In this document: positions 15,127-24,461 of the stretch, one piece after another
How the letters are laid out: every line of letters starts with the position of its first letter
Position numbering within the stretch: position 1 is the first letter of the stretch
DNA from: Shimia sp040370365
GTDB taxonomy: Bacteria; Pseudomonadota; Alphaproteobacteria; Rhodobacterales; Rhodobacteraceae
Assembly (NCBI RefSeq): GCF_040370365.1
Contig: NZ_BAABWQ010000003.1
Location: 372,001-436,000 of the forward strand
Direction: 5' to 3'
DNA: 64,000 nt
Notes under the pieces: generated by a model
What the model was told of the DNA's origin: nothing
Database searches by the model: none
The model's input: only the letters and a program-made list of their open reading frames with translations
Position numbers and translations under genes: made by a program

Positions 15127-18033
15127 TTAGCCCAGCGCGTCATTACAACGTCCGCACACGCCAACATGGCTATGCTGACCTACATCAGGCAGAATCTTCC
15201 AGCAGCGCTGACATTTCTCACCATCGGCTTTTTCAAACACAACGCCCACGCCTTCGATCTCCGGAAGGCGGAACGCTTCTGCTGGCATCGGGTCGTTGTT
15301 CACCTCGACAGCTGATGTGATGCAAATATCGGCAAAATTCACCGATTTCAGTGCCGCAACCACATCCGCATCGCGCACATGTACCACCGGCGCCGCCTCA
15401 AGCGATGCACCGATCACTTTGTCAGTCCGCTGCACTTCCAACGCCGCCGTCACCACCCGGCGGACATCACGGACACCAGCCCATTTCGCCGCCAAAGGCT
15501 CGTTCAGCCAATCCGCAGGCGTTTCCGGGAAGTCGATCAAATGCACAGAGCTGTCCTCACCCGGGAACCGCTCAAGCCAGACCTCTTCCATTGTGAACAC
15601 CATCACGGGTGCCAACCACGTGGTCAGGCGGTGGAACAAGATGTCGAGCACAGTGCGTGCCGCGCGACGGTTCAGGGTATCCCCGTCACAATACAGCGCG
15701 TCTTTGCGCACATCGAAATAAAACGCAGACAGCTCCACGGTGGCAAAGTTGAACACCGACGAGACAACGCCTTGGAAGTTGAAGTCCGCGTAGCCTTTGC
15801 GCACTTGGTGATCGAGTTCTGCCAGACGGTGCAGCACCCAACGCTCCAGCTCCGGCATATCCGCAACATCCACGCGATCCGCTTCGCTGAATTCAGACAA
15901 AGACCCCAGCATAAACCGCATGGTGTTGCGCAAACGGCGATAGCTGTCGGCCACACCTTTCAGGATCTCCGGGCCAATCCGCTGATCAGCGGTGTAGTCC
16001 GTCTGTGCCACCCACAACCGCAGGATATCCGCACCGTACTGCTGCACGACTTTTTCGGGCACAATGGTGTTGCCGAGCGATTTGGACATCTTGTTGCCCT
16101 TCGCATCCAACGTGAACCCGTGCGTGACCACATTGCGATAAGGCGCGCGTCCCTTGGTGCCACAAGCCTGCAACAGCGAGCTGTGGAACCAACCGCGGTG
16201 CTGGTCGGTGCCTTCCATATAGACATCGGCAATGCCATCAGCCGCGCCATCTTCACGATCACGCAGCACAAACGCATGGGTGGAGCCGCTATCAAACCAC
16301 ACGTCGAGCACGTCAAACACCTGCTCCCACTCATCGGAATTATAGCCATCCCCAAGGAACCGCTCTTTGGCGCCTTCCATGTACCAGCAATCCGCGCCTT
16401 CTTCTTCAAAGCCAGCTTTCACACGGGCGTTCACCTCAGGATCACGCAGCAAAAAGCCTTCATCGGTTGGCAGCGCACCCTTTTTCACAAAACAAGTGAG
16501 CGGCACACCCCAAGCCCGTTGACGCGACAGCACCCAATCGGGGCGATCCTCAATCATGGAATACAGACGGTTGCGGCCCTTTTGCGGGGTCCATTTGACC
16601 AGCTCATCAATGGAGCGCAGCGCGCGTTCGCGGATGCTGTCGCCCATCTCACCTTGCCCGTCATCCAGCTTGCGATCTACTGATGCAAACCACTGTGGCG
16701 TGTTGCGATAGATGATCGGCGCCTTTGAACGCCAGCTGTGCGGATAGCTGTGTTTGATCTTGCCACGGGCCAGCAAACCGCCGACCTCAACCAGTTTGTC
16801 GATGATGGTCTTGTTGGCATCTCCTTCGCCGCCTTTGCGGTTCAGGATGTATTTGCCCCCGAAGAACGGCAGGTCTTTGCGGAACCCACCGTCGTCCATG
16901 ACATTGTACGTCAGAACACTCTCCAGCATGCCGAGATCACGGTAGAGCTCAAATTCCTCCATACCGTGAGACGGCGCACAGTGCACAAAGCCGGTGCCTT
17001 CGGTGTCGGTCACAAATGGCGCGGCGCGGAAATCGCGGATATCATCCCATTCGCCATTGCCGCCTTCTACACCGTGCAGCGGGTGAGTCAGCTGCAATGT
17101 TGCAAGCTCGTCAGCGGCCACATCACGCACGCGACTCCACATGCCGTCTTCCAAACGAGCACGTGCCATCACGTCCCCGGCCAGATTGTCCGCCAAAAGG
17201 AAGCGATCGCCGACATTGGCCCAGCTTTCCTCAGGTGTACCGGTCACTTCATAGACGCCGTAGGCAATGTCCTGACCAAACACGACCGCTTTGTTGGACG
17301 GGATCGTCCAAGGCGTCGTGGTCCAGATCACCACATGGGCGTCTTTCAGATCAGAGCCCTCGTTGGCCACCTTGAACTTCACCCAGATCGTGAAACTCTC
17401 TTTGTCGTGGTACTCCACCTCAGCCTCGGCCAGTGCGGTTTTCTCCACCGGCGACCACATCACAGGCTTGGAGCCCTGATACAGCGTGCCGTTCATCAGG
17501 AACTTCATGAACTCATCCGCGATCACAGCTTCGGCGTGGTAGTCCATGGTGATGTAGGGATTTGGCCAATTGCCGGTGATGCCCAGACGTTTGAATTCCT
17601 CGCGCTGGATGTCGATCCAGCCCTCGGCAAACTTGCGGCATTCCTGACGGAATTCAACGATGTCGACCGCGTCTTTGTCTTTGCCCTTTTTGCGATACTG
17701 CTCCTCGATCTTCCACTCGATGGGAAGGCCATGGCAATCCCAGCCCGGCACATAGCGCGCATCACGGCCCATCATCTGGTGGGAGCGCACGATCATGTCT
17801 TTGATGGTTTTGTTCAGCGCGTGGCCGATGTGCAGGTGGCCGTTGGCATAGGGCGGGCCATCATGCAGAATAAACGGCTCGCGGCCTTCCTTTTCGCGCA
17901 GACGGTCGTAAACGCCCAGTTTCTCCCACCGCTCCAGCCACGCGGGCTCACGCTTGGGCAGGCCTGCGCGCATGGGGAAATCGGTTTTTGGAAGGTTCAG
18001 CGTATCTTTGTATTCAGGTGTATCGGCACACAT
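15127..18033 (-). CDS. ileS: Isoleucyl-tRNA synthetase
   Basis: A class I aminoacyl-tRNA synthetase of 968 residues that charges tRNA-Ile. It has HIGH (68-71, in ANGHLHIGHALNK), the KMSKS motif (GNKMSKSLGN), an inserted editing domain, and a C-terminal zinc region with two Cys pairs (CQRCW and CGRC). Length and domain order fit the bacterial type. A 500-residue ORF on the opposite strand is a codon shadow. Confidence 0.97.
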   Translation of the reverse strand: MCADTPEYKDTLNLPKTDFPMRAGLPKREPAWLERWEKLGVYDRLREKEGREPFILHDGPPYANGHLHIGHALNKTIKDMIVRSHQMMGRDARYVPGWDCHGLPIEWKIEEQYRKKGKDKDAVDIVEFRQECRKFAEGWIDIQREEFKRLGITGNWPNPYITMDYHAEAVIADEFMKFLMNGTLYQGSKPVMWSPVEKTALAEAEVEYHDKESFTIWVKFKVANEGSDLKDAHVVIWTTTPWTIPSNKAVVFGQDIAYGVYEVTGTPEESWANVGDRFLLADNLAGDVMARARLEDGMWSRVRDVAADELATLQLTHPLHGVEGGNGEWDDIRDFRAAPFVTDTEGTGFVHCAPSHGMEEFELYRDLGMLESVLTYNVMDDGGFRKDLPFFGGKYILNRKGGEGDANKTIIDKLVEVGGLLARGKIKHSYPHSWRSKAPIIYRNTPQWFASVDRKLDDGQGEMGDSIRERALRSIDELVKWTPQKGRNRLYSMIEDRPDWVLSRQRAWGVPLTCFVKKGALPTDEGFLLRDPEVNARVKAGFEEEGADCWYMEGAKERFLGDGYNSDEWEQVFDVLDVWFDSGSTHAFVLRDREDGAADGIADVYMEGTDQHRGWFHSSLLQACGTKGRAPYRNVVTHGFTLDAKGNKMSKSLGNTIVPEKVVQQYGADILRLWVAQTDYTADQRIGPEILKGVADSYRRLRNTMRFMLGSLSEFSEADRVDVADMPELERWVLHRLAELDHQVRKGYADFNFQGVVSSVFNFATVELSAFYFDVRKDALYCDGDTLNRRAARTVLDILFHRLTTWLAPVMVFTMEEVWLERFPGEDSSVHLIDFPETPADWLNEPLAAKWAGVRDVRRVVTAALEVQRTDKVIGASLEAAPVVHVRDADVVAALKSVNFADICITSAVEVNNDPMPAEAFRLPEIEGVGVVFEKADGEKCQRCWKILPDVGQHSHVGVCGRCNDALG

Positions 18034-18265
18034 GTGTCCGGTCCTTTTCAGGCGGTCGTATTGGGAATGGTCAAGGGGCGGCGCGGTGTTCCATACGCCT
18101 TGTCCCGGCGGCTCGATGGATTAGAGCGCCGGGCTGATAATTCGAATAATGATTGCGATTATCTGCGTCATAAGCGCCTTATAGGGCGCGCGTTGCCTGT
18201 GGTAAAGCCGCGATACTTGCTCCTCGTGCCCTCTTTGCCTATTTGCGGAGACAAAGGAGAGGCTC

Positions 18266-18673
18266 ATGCCCACACTGCCCCCCAAATTTGATGTCACCCG
18301 AGAGGACATCGCCCGTGTTGTGGCCAGCTTCTACGAAATGGTGCGCCAACATCCCGGTCTTGGCCCCGTCTTTGCCGTGCACGTCACGGACTGGCCCAAA
18401 CACGAAGCCAAAATTATCGATTTTTGGGCCAATGCGATCCTGCACGAGCGCTCCTATGACGGCAATCCGCTTAAGGTTCATCGCGATGCTGGAAATGTCC
18501 GCCCAGGCATGTTTGACGCATGGTTGGCACTGTTTGACATGACATTGCGCCGGGAATTGAAACCGGATCAAGCGGCCGCGTGGTCCCTACTGGCCCATCG
18601 CATCGGGCGCTCGTTGCGCGCTGGCGTCGTGGAACAAACCAAAGACGCTGGCGGCGTGCCTATTCTGAGGTAA
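18266..18673 (+). CDS. Group III truncated hemoglobin
   Basis: A small heme protein of 135 residues. The family pattern is visible: GPVFAVHVTDWPKHEAKIID, then FWANAILHERSYDGNPLKVH, whose His is the likely proximal or distal heme-region residue, and a later WLALFDMTL helix. AAGGAG at 18253-18258 precedes the ATG. Group III globins in related bacteria are linked to oxygen or nitric-oxide chemistry, but this copy has no informative neighbour: ileS is divergent and a VIT-type transporter is convergent. Confidence 0.85.
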   Translation: MPTLPPKFDVTREDIARVVASFYEMVRQHPGLGPVFAVHVTDWPKHEAKIIDFWANAILHERSYDGNPLKVHRDAGNVRPGMFDAWLALFDMTLRRELKPDQAAAWSLLAHRIGRSLRAGVVEQTKDAGGVPILR

Positions 18674-18680
18674 CGCACGC

Positions 18681-19391
18681 TTAGCCAACGTTAAACAAAC
18701 TGCCCACACCGTATGCAATTCCTGCCGCGACGCCGCCAATGGCCAACGTCTCCAGTCCAGATCGCCACCATGGCTCCAAGGACCACTTTGACTTCATGGT
18801 ACCAATGGCAAAAAACGTGACTCCGGTCAGGTACGCCGACAACCGAAACGCGTCTGGCATGCCAAAAATGAACGGCAACAAGGGCACCATTCCAGCCACC
18901 AGAAACGCCAAAAAAGTTGCCAGTGCAGCGCGTTGAGGATGTGGGTCCACACTTGCAAGGCCATATTCGCCTTCCAACATCAATTGCACCGCGGCCTCTT
19001 CGTTGGCTGCAATGGCATCGGTTGCGGCCTCCAGCACATCCCCCTCAAGCCCTTTCAGGCGTAGGATTTCGCGGATTTCAAGACGCTCACCTTCCGGCCA
19101 CTCTTGCAAATGGTGTTTCTCCACGACGCGCAGGCGTTTGGCATCATCCAACTCTGCCTTGGTGCCGAGGAAATTGCCCGCCGCCATCGAAAACCCGTCC
19201 GCCAAAACGTTGGCAATGCCCAAAGCAACGATGATCACCGGCGACAATCCCGCACCTGCCACACCAGCAACAATCGCAAAAGTCGTCACAGAACCGTCAA
19301 TGCCGCCGTAGACCACATCACGCAACAACCCTCGTCCCGGTGGAGTGCTGATCCGACGTTGAACCTCTTGCGGCGAATGTCCGTGTTGCAC
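18681..19391 (-). CDS. VIT/CCC1 family metal transporter
   Basis: A 236-residue membrane protein of the VIT1/CCC1 family, which moves iron or manganese across membranes. The first helix carries YGGIDGSVTTFAIVAGVAG, followed by ANVLADGFSMAAGNFLGTKAE, both family hallmarks. A cytoplasmic helical segment rich in Glu (about 90-150) fits the metal-binding domain. Three further helices follow. Transport direction and metal cannot be told. It lies downstream of ycjF in the same orientation with a 9-bp gap. Confidence 0.88.
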   Translation of the reverse strand: MQHGHSPQEVQRRISTPPGRGLLRDVVYGGIDGSVTTFAIVAGVAGAGLSPVIIVALGIANVLADGFSMAAGNFLGTKAELDDAKRLRVVEKHHLQEWPEGERLEIREILRLKGLEGDVLEAATDAIAANEEAAVQLMLEGEYGLASVDPHPQRAALATFLAFLVAGMVPLLPFIFGMPDAFRLSAYLTGVTFFAIGTMKSKWSLEPWWRSGLETLAIGGVAAGIAYGVGSLFNVG

Positions 19392-19400
19392 GATGACCTC

Positions 19401-20396
19401 CTAGCTTTCTTTGGAAAACAATCCTGTCAGTGCCCGTTTGACCAGCCCCGCCACGCTAGGTCGGCGTCCTTCGCCAAACGGCAGCGGGCGACAGACCTCC
19501 ATGGCCGCGACGCCAACACGCGCGGTCAGCGCACCGTTGACAATACCCTCACCAAAACGGCGGCTCAGCTTGGCCAAAGCTCCACCCCCAGCAATGGTCC
19601 CGATCAGATCATCTCCGGCGGCAACCGCACCCGTTGCCACCAAATGGGTCATCACCGCCCGAAACAGGCGCCAACTGCCAAGTGTGCCAGCCCGACCGCC
19701 GTAAATTTCCGCAATCCGCCGGATCATGCGAATGTTGGAGGTCAAAGCCGCCACAACGTCGGCCAAGGCCAATGGCACCAACGCCGTCACAGCTGCCACC
19801 TGCCGAGCCGCCGCTTCAACTTCCAACTGCGCCGCTTTGTCCAGCGGCCCCATCAGCTCACGCTCCGCCAACACCATAAGTGCATCCGCATCCAACACCT
19901 CGGCGCGCTGTTTTTGCAAACTGTCTCGCCCCCAAGCCAAATCCTCACGGCCTCGGTAAAACCGCAACAATTGATCCACAATATCGCGCGACTGCGCCAT
20001 ATCATGCGCCTGCGCCGCTGCATCGGCGCGCGCCTTTAGACCATCAACCCGCCGCAAACGCGCCAATCCCGCCAATTCTCGCAAGACAATCAAAACCGCC
20101 ACAGCCAGAGCCGCCGCGCCAATCGCGGTCACCACCCAGCCAAGCACAGGCATGCGTGCCACCAAACCCGTGGCAAAATCCCAAGCTGCCATCGACACAG
20201 CCGCGCTCAGAAACAAACCAATCAGCGACCAAAACCACCGTGTCAGACGCGAGGGTTTGCCCGCGCCGAGCCGCGCAGCCACCTGCATGGCCTGCCCATT
20301 TGGCGAGGGCGTCAAAAGATCGGGCACCGGCGCCGCCTGTGCCACTTCAGGTGCTGGCTGATCTTCCAGCTCAATCAAAACAGGTCCGTTGCTCAC
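19401..20396 (-). CDS. ycjF: YcjF/TIGR01620 family membrane protein
   Basis: A 331-residue inner-membrane protein paired with ycjX. It has a variable N-terminus, two transmembrane helices (about 52-70 and 83-106) and a C-terminal DUF697-like region with LVPLALADVVAALTSNIRMI and GDDLIGTIAGGG. The start overlaps the ycjX stop by four bases. The biochemical function is unknown; in enterobacteria the pair belongs to the phage-shock or envelope-stress regulon, and no such regulator is seen nearby. Confidence 0.85.
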   Translation of the reverse strand: MSNGPVLIELEDQPAPEVAQAAPVPDLLTPSPNGQAMQVAARLGAGKPSRLTRWFWSLIGLFLSAAVSMAAWDFATGLVARMPVLGWVVTAIGAAALAVAVLIVLRELAGLARLRRVDGLKARADAAAQAHDMAQSRDIVDQLLRFYRGREDLAWGRDSLQKQRAEVLDADALMVLAERELMGPLDKAAQLEVEAAARQVAAVTALVPLALADVVAALTSNIRMIRRIAEIYGGRAGTLGSWRLFRAVMTHLVATGAVAAGDDLIGTIAGGGALAKLSRRFGEGIVNGALTARVGVAAMEVCRPLPFGEGRRPSVAGLVKRALTGLFSKES

Positions 20397-21805
20397 AACA
20401 CATCTCCGATCAAAAACTGCGCCGCTCGGTCCATGCGAATGTGTGGTGGCCCCTCACCGGGCCGCAGAGTGTTGGCGGCCGGTGCGAATTTCATCACCTG
20501 ATAGTCCTGATCCAACCACGCTGTTTCGCCGGATTTGGCAGGCGACAACAACGTGCTGGGATCTTGAGGCAAATCACCGGGGTAAAACGCCGCTTGGCGA
20601 CCACCATCCAGAAGCTGTCCACGCACGCAATCTAGTTTGCGCCCTTCATGCATTATGCTTTCCTCAACCGTGGTCCGCAGCGCTGCCAGCGAAAGCGCGT
20701 CACTCTTTGCCCCCGCAAACTGCGCCCGATCCGCAGCCTCACGCGTGAGCGCCTGCATGATATTGGTCAGTTGCGGATGCTGGCTGTGATGCAAATGATC
20801 CGCCTTGGTGGCCGCGAACAAGATTTTTTCCACCCGTTTGCCCATCAGCAAGCGTGTCAAAAACGCGTTCCGTCCGGGTCGAAACGCCGCCAATGTGTCC
20901 GCCAACCCGCCGCGCATATCTTCGACCGCAGCCGGTCCGGCGTGGATCGCACCCAGCACATCCACCAACACCACCTGCCGGTCGATACGTGCAAAATGAT
21001 CCCGGAAAAACGGCTTCACCACCTGCGCTTTATAGGCCTCAAACCGCTTCTCAAACACGCGCCACATCGAGCGGCGCGCAGATTTGTCCGCTGGCAGAAG
21101 AGGCGCAAAAGTCAAAACCGGAGATCCCGCCAGATCGCCGGGCAACAAAAACCGCCCGGGGGTGCAGTCTGAATAGCCTGCTGCACGAGCGGCCTGCAGG
21201 TACTCCGTGAACCCGGCCGCCAACGCCTGTGCCTTTGGCTCCTGCAGCTCTGCGGCGCCATCCACCGCACGCACCAAACCGAGATACTCTGCGGCCTCCT
21301 CACGCACCTCAAGCCGCGCCAAAACCTCTGCACTCCACGTGGCAAAAGACTTGTCCATCAAACCAAGATCCAAGAGCCACTCGCCCGGATAGTCCACGAT
21401 GTCCAGGTGCACCGTCCGCGCGCCTTGTAGCCCGGCCAACAACCCGTTTGGGCGCACCCGCAACGACACACGCAGCTCACTAATCGCCCGCGTGCTCTCT
21501 GGCCACTGCGGCGAAGCGCCCGTCATCGTCGCCAAATGATTCTCAAAATCAAATCTCGGCACAAGATCATCCGGCTGCGGCTGCAAGTAGGCGGCCTCTA
21601 TTCGCCCTTCAGCCGCCGCCGCCAGCTGTGGCATACGTCCACGATCCAATAAATTTGCCACCAGAGAGGTGATAAACACCGTCTTTCCCGATCGCGCCAG
21701 CCCGGTCACGCCCAGCCGCACCACCGGCTCAAACACACCAGTCACACTGTCCGTGACAGCCTCAATCTGGCGTGCAACCCCATCCGCAAGTGTAGAAATG
21801 ACCAA
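20393..21805 (-). CDS. ycjX: YcjX family GTPase-like protein
   Basis: A 470-residue predicted nucleotide-binding protein. The P-loop is GLARSGKTVFITSLVANLL (about 34-52), and later segments HLDIVDYPGEWLLDLGLM and FAATKADHLH look like G3 and G4 motifs. This order matches YcjX. It is the first gene of a three-gene minus-strand unit with ycjF and the VIT-type transporter, and is divergent from truA. Confidence 0.9.
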   Translation of the reverse strand: MVISTLADGVARQIEAVTDSVTGVFEPVVRLGVTGLARSGKTVFITSLVANLLDRGRMPQLAAAAEGRIEAAYLQPQPDDLVPRFDFENHLATMTGASPQWPESTRAISELRVSLRVRPNGLLAGLQGARTVHLDIVDYPGEWLLDLGLMDKSFATWSAEVLARLEVREEAAEYLGLVRAVDGAAELQEPKAQALAAGFTEYLQAARAAGYSDCTPGRFLLPGDLAGSPVLTFAPLLPADKSARRSMWRVFEKRFEAYKAQVVKPFFRDHFARIDRQVVLVDVLGAIHAGPAAVEDMRGGLADTLAAFRPGRNAFLTRLLMGKRVEKILFAATKADHLHHSQHPQLTNIMQALTREAADRAQFAGAKSDALSLAALRTTVEESIMHEGRKLDCVRGQLLDGGRQAAFYPGDLPQDPSTLLSPAKSGETAWLDQDYQVMKFAPAANTLRPGEGPPHIRMDRAAQFLIGDVL

Positions 21806-21914
21806 GTCTTTGGTCCCTTTGCCTGTTTCGCATCCAACCTAAGCCGCCCCCGGCGCCATTTCCAGTGGGCACAGGGACTTCAAATTCCCCGCCCGATGGT
21901 CTACCTCCAGCCAC

Positions 21915-22685
21915 ATGCCCAGATATGCTCTTCAAGTTGAATACCACGGCGCGCCCTTTGCAGGCTGGCAACGCCAAGCCGATCAGCCTTCTGTGCAAGG
22001 CGCGATTGAGGATGCGTTGGCGAAACTAGAGCCGCGCGCCCATACGATCGCTGCAGCGGGCCGCACGGACGCCGGCGTACATGGATTGGGCCAAATTGCC
22101 CATTGCGATATGGAGAAAGACTGGGATCCGTTTCGGCTTTCTGAGGCATTGAATTTTCAACTCAAACCTGCCCCGGTTGCCATTCTCAACTGCGCCCGCG
22201 TGTCCGATGAATGGCACGCACGGTTCTCCGCCACAGAGCGCCGCTATCTGTTTCGCATTCTGATGCGCCGCGCCCCGGCCACGCATCAGGCCGGATTGGT
22301 CTGGCAGGTCAAACATGACCTTGATGTTGCAGCCATTCAGGAAGGTGCCGATCGGCTGATTGGCAACCACGACTTCACAACCTTCCGCAGCACCATCTGT
22401 CAGGCCGCCAGCCCGCAAAAAACCTTGGATGCACTGGATGTGGAACGGTTCGACACAATGGGCGGTCCAGAGATCCACTTCCATGTGCGTGCACGCTCAT
22501 TCCTACACAATCAGGTCCGCAGCTTTGTGGGGACACTGGAGCGTGTCGGCGCCGGAGCGTGGAGCCCCGACGATGTTTCCGCTGCGCTCAACGCACGTAA
22601 CCGCGCAGCTTGCGGCCCTGTCTGCCCCCCTCAGGGTCTGTACTTGGCTGAAGTGACCTATCCTGAGGCGCCTTTCGCGCAGTAG
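21915..22685 (+). CDS. truA: tRNA pseudouridine(38-40) synthase TruA
   Basis: Converts uridines 38-40 of the tRNA anticodon arm to pseudouridine. The 256-residue protein begins YALQVEYHGAPFAGWQRQ and has the catalytic Asp in AAGRTDAGVHG. The C-terminal motif FLHNQVRSFVGTL is also typical. Length fits the family. Confidence 0.95.
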   Translation: MPRYALQVEYHGAPFAGWQRQADQPSVQGAIEDALAKLEPRAHTIAAAGRTDAGVHGLGQIAHCDMEKDWDPFRLSEALNFQLKPAPVAILNCARVSDEWHARFSATERRYLFRILMRRAPATHQAGLVWQVKHDLDVAAIQEGADRLIGNHDFTTFRSTICQAASPQKTLDALDVERFDTMGGPEIHFHVRARSFLHNQVRSFVGTLERVGAGAWSPDDVSAALNARNRAACGPVCPPQGLYLAEVTYPEAPFAQ

Positions 22686-22834
22686 ACGCTGGACCCGCGG
22701 AGAATTGCAGCCCACAAAAGTCGTGCAACTCACTCTTTTCACAGGCCAAAAAACCCAACGGAAGCGATCACAAGGCGAGCGCTTGGCATGAGCTGTTGGT
22801 GCCGCGCGCACCAATAAAACAAGGCGGAAGATCC

Positions 22835-22853
22835 AGTTGACCATAAGTCAACT
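22835..22853. promoter_or_regulatory. Perfect palindrome upstream of the KAS III gene
   Basis: A 19-bp inverted repeat with 7-bp arms (AGTTGAC and GTCAACT) around the spacer CATAA. It lies 62 bp before the ATG and just upstream of a possible -35 TTGACC (22855-22860); the matching -10 is poor. The spacing (TTGAC-N5-GTCAA) differs from the FNR-type TTGAT-N4-ATCAA. It is probably an operator for a dimeric regulator, identity unknown. Confidence 0.5.
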
Positions 22854-22914
22854 CTTGACCTTTTGCTCAAAAAGGATGCTAGCTTCCCGCCACCAGAACC
22901 ACTTGGGGCCTCTT

Positions 22915-24036
22915 ATGTTCAAGCCAGCCATCACCGGCACCGGCGTCTTCACGCCAGATCAAATCATCACAAATGACGAACTGGTTGCCAGCTTCAACGC
23001 CTACGCTGACAAGATGAATGCACAAAATGCCGAAGCCATCGCCGCCGGCGACGTAGAGCCATTACAACACTCCTCAAGTGCGTTTATTTTCAAAGCGTCT
23101 GGCATCGAGCAGCGACACGTCTTGGACAAAAAGGGCGTGCTAAACCCGGATGTCATGCATCCTGAATTGCGCCAACGCAGCGATGATGAACCTTCGATCA
23201 TGACCGAAATGGCGCTGAAGGCCTGCCAAACAGCCTTGGAACAGGCTCAGGTGGATGCATCTGACATCGATCTGGTGATTTGTGCGGCTTCCAACATGGA
23301 GCGCGCCTACCCAGCTGTTGCAATCGAAATTCAAAAAGAACTTGGCGCGCAGGGATTTGCCTTTGACATGAACGTCGCATGCTCTTCCGCCACCTTTGGC
23401 ATCCAAGCTGCTGCCGACATGGTGCGTGCGGGGTCCGTGCGTAAGGCCATCGTTGTGAACCCAGAAATCTGTTCGGGTCACTTGGAGTGGCGTGACCGCG
23501 ACTGCCATTTCATTTTTGGTGATGTGGCCACAGCTTCGGTGATCGAACGTACAGATGACGCACAAGGCAGCCATTTCGAAATATTATCCACCCGCTGCGC
23601 GACACAGTTTTCCAACAACATCCGCAATAACAACGGCTTTTTGCGTCGCTCGCGCCCAGATGGCGTAAACGATCGCCGCGACATGCAATTTATGCAAAAC
23701 GGCCGAAAAGTCTTTAAAGAGGTGGTGCCAATGGTGTCCGCCCATATGCTGGCCCATATCGCAGAAGAAGGCATCGCGCCCGATCAGCTTGATCGGCTCT
23801 GGCTCCATCAAGCCAACAAATCCATGAATGATTTTATCGGCAAGAAGGTTCTTGGCCGTACGCCGGACGCCAGCGAGCAGCCCAATATCTTGCAAGACTA
23901 TGCCAATACGTCCTCTGCAGGATCCATCATTGCCTTCTCAAAATACTCCGCTGATCTCACGCCCGGGAACATTGGTGTCATTTGCTCCTTTGGGGCGGGA
24001 TATTCGGTGGGCTCCGTGGTCGTACGCCGCCACTGA
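22915..24036 (+). CDS. Beta-ketoacyl-ACP synthase III-like enzyme
   Basis: A 373-residue condensing enzyme of the KAS III (FabH) superfamily. The catalytic triad is intact: Cys156 in NVACSSATFG, His298 in LWLHQANKSM and Asn331 in QDYANTSSAG. It is about 50 residues longer than standard FabH, with an insert at 30-60 and another near 230-262. The start at 22915 (MFKPAITGTGVFTP) fits the family; a TTG at 22837 would run through the palindromic operator. It stands alone, away from plsX-fabH type operons, so it may be a second KAS III with a specialised acyl substrate. The exact substrate is unknown. Confidence 0.88.
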   Translation: MFKPAITGTGVFTPDQIITNDELVASFNAYADKMNAQNAEAIAAGDVEPLQHSSSAFIFKASGIEQRHVLDKKGVLNPDVMHPELRQRSDDEPSIMTEMALKACQTALEQAQVDASDIDLVICAASNMERAYPAVAIEIQKELGAQGFAFDMNVACSSATFGIQAAADMVRAGSVRKAIVVNPEICSGHLEWRDRDCHFIFGDVATASVIERTDDAQGSHFEILSTRCATQFSNNIRNNNGFLRRSRPDGVNDRRDMQFMQNGRKVFKEVVPMVSAHMLAHIAEEGIAPDQLDRLWLHQANKSMNDFIGKKVLGRTPDASEQPNILQDYANTSSAGSIIAFSKYSADLTPGNIGVICSFGAGYSVGSVVVRRH

Positions 24037-24239
24037 TCCATCACATATCTTGGTTCAGTGTGATCTTTAGAAGCGGTCTGGTATCAGCGATTCGATTAGA
24101 TTGGGTATACCGCCGCACACAGACTGTTATAAACTACAGTTAAAATCAAAAAAACTATCAAAATTATCAGCGGCCTTCACGAAGTATGAGAAGGCCCAAC
24201 CTCCAGACTCGCGTTTGACTATGCACTAATATGATTGCT

Positions 24240-24432
24240 GGAGGGAGCTGTTGTCTCACCGTGGTGCTACCCCAAGCATTCTGAGATGACAGGTTCGAGA
24301 GGTGATTGTTTGCTGATCCCCTTCTGCTCTGCGCTGTCCCGTGCAGAGGTTAGTACGCACACCCGTGCATTTATTTCCCTGTTAGTCTTTTTATGACGCG
24401 AGGGTGTTCCGGTTCCCGGGACACCCTTTTTA
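24240..24432 (+). ncRNA. Candidate small RNA between convergent genes
   Basis: A plus-strand segment of about 190 bases with no ORF but ordered structure. The 11-bp stem 24248-24258/24282-24292 pairs fully if two G-U pairs are allowed. A 6-bp stem 24327-24332/24343-24348 and a 4-bp stem around 24357-24368 follow, then a canonical terminator. The 5' end is not defined: a TTGACT at 24215-24220 could be a -35, but no good -10 follows. It does not match tmRNA, SRP RNA, RNase P RNA or 6S RNA as I know them. It may also be a long KAS III 3' UTR. Confidence 0.35.
24402..24432 (+). terminator. Rho-independent terminator in the convergent region
   Basis: The 9-bp stem pairs 24402-24410 (GGGTGTTCC) with 24418-24426 (GGGACACCC, one G-U pair), with a 7-base loop and TTTTT after it. 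It is oriented for the plus strand and lies 366 bp beyond the KAS III stop, a large distance that suggests a transcript of its own. Confidence 0.85.
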
Positions 24433-24461
24433 ATTGACTTGCAGGCGCATCAAAGACGCAA

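Larger units (their letters stand above)
24037..24461. other. 425-bp convergent intergenic region
   Basis: Lies between the ends of the KAS III gene and the LuxR-type gene, so it is not needed as a promoter for either. It is more AT-rich in its first part (24100-24170). It contains a 7-bp hairpin (24172-24178 with 24190-24196), an 11-bp hairpin (24248-24258 with 24282-24292) and a strong terminator (24402-24432). I find only tiny ORFs (under 20 codons). See the candidate small RNA entry. Confidence 0.5.

Noticed and set aside
16738..18291. 517-codon open frame on the plus strand
   Set aside because: It lies wholly antisense to ileS and its translation lacks any known pattern. It is a codon-phase shadow of a long GC-rich gene.
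24231..24284. 17-codon ORF within the candidate small RNA
   Set aside because: No Shine-Dalgarno at a proper distance and the codons coincide with the 11-bp hairpin. A leader peptide is not supported.
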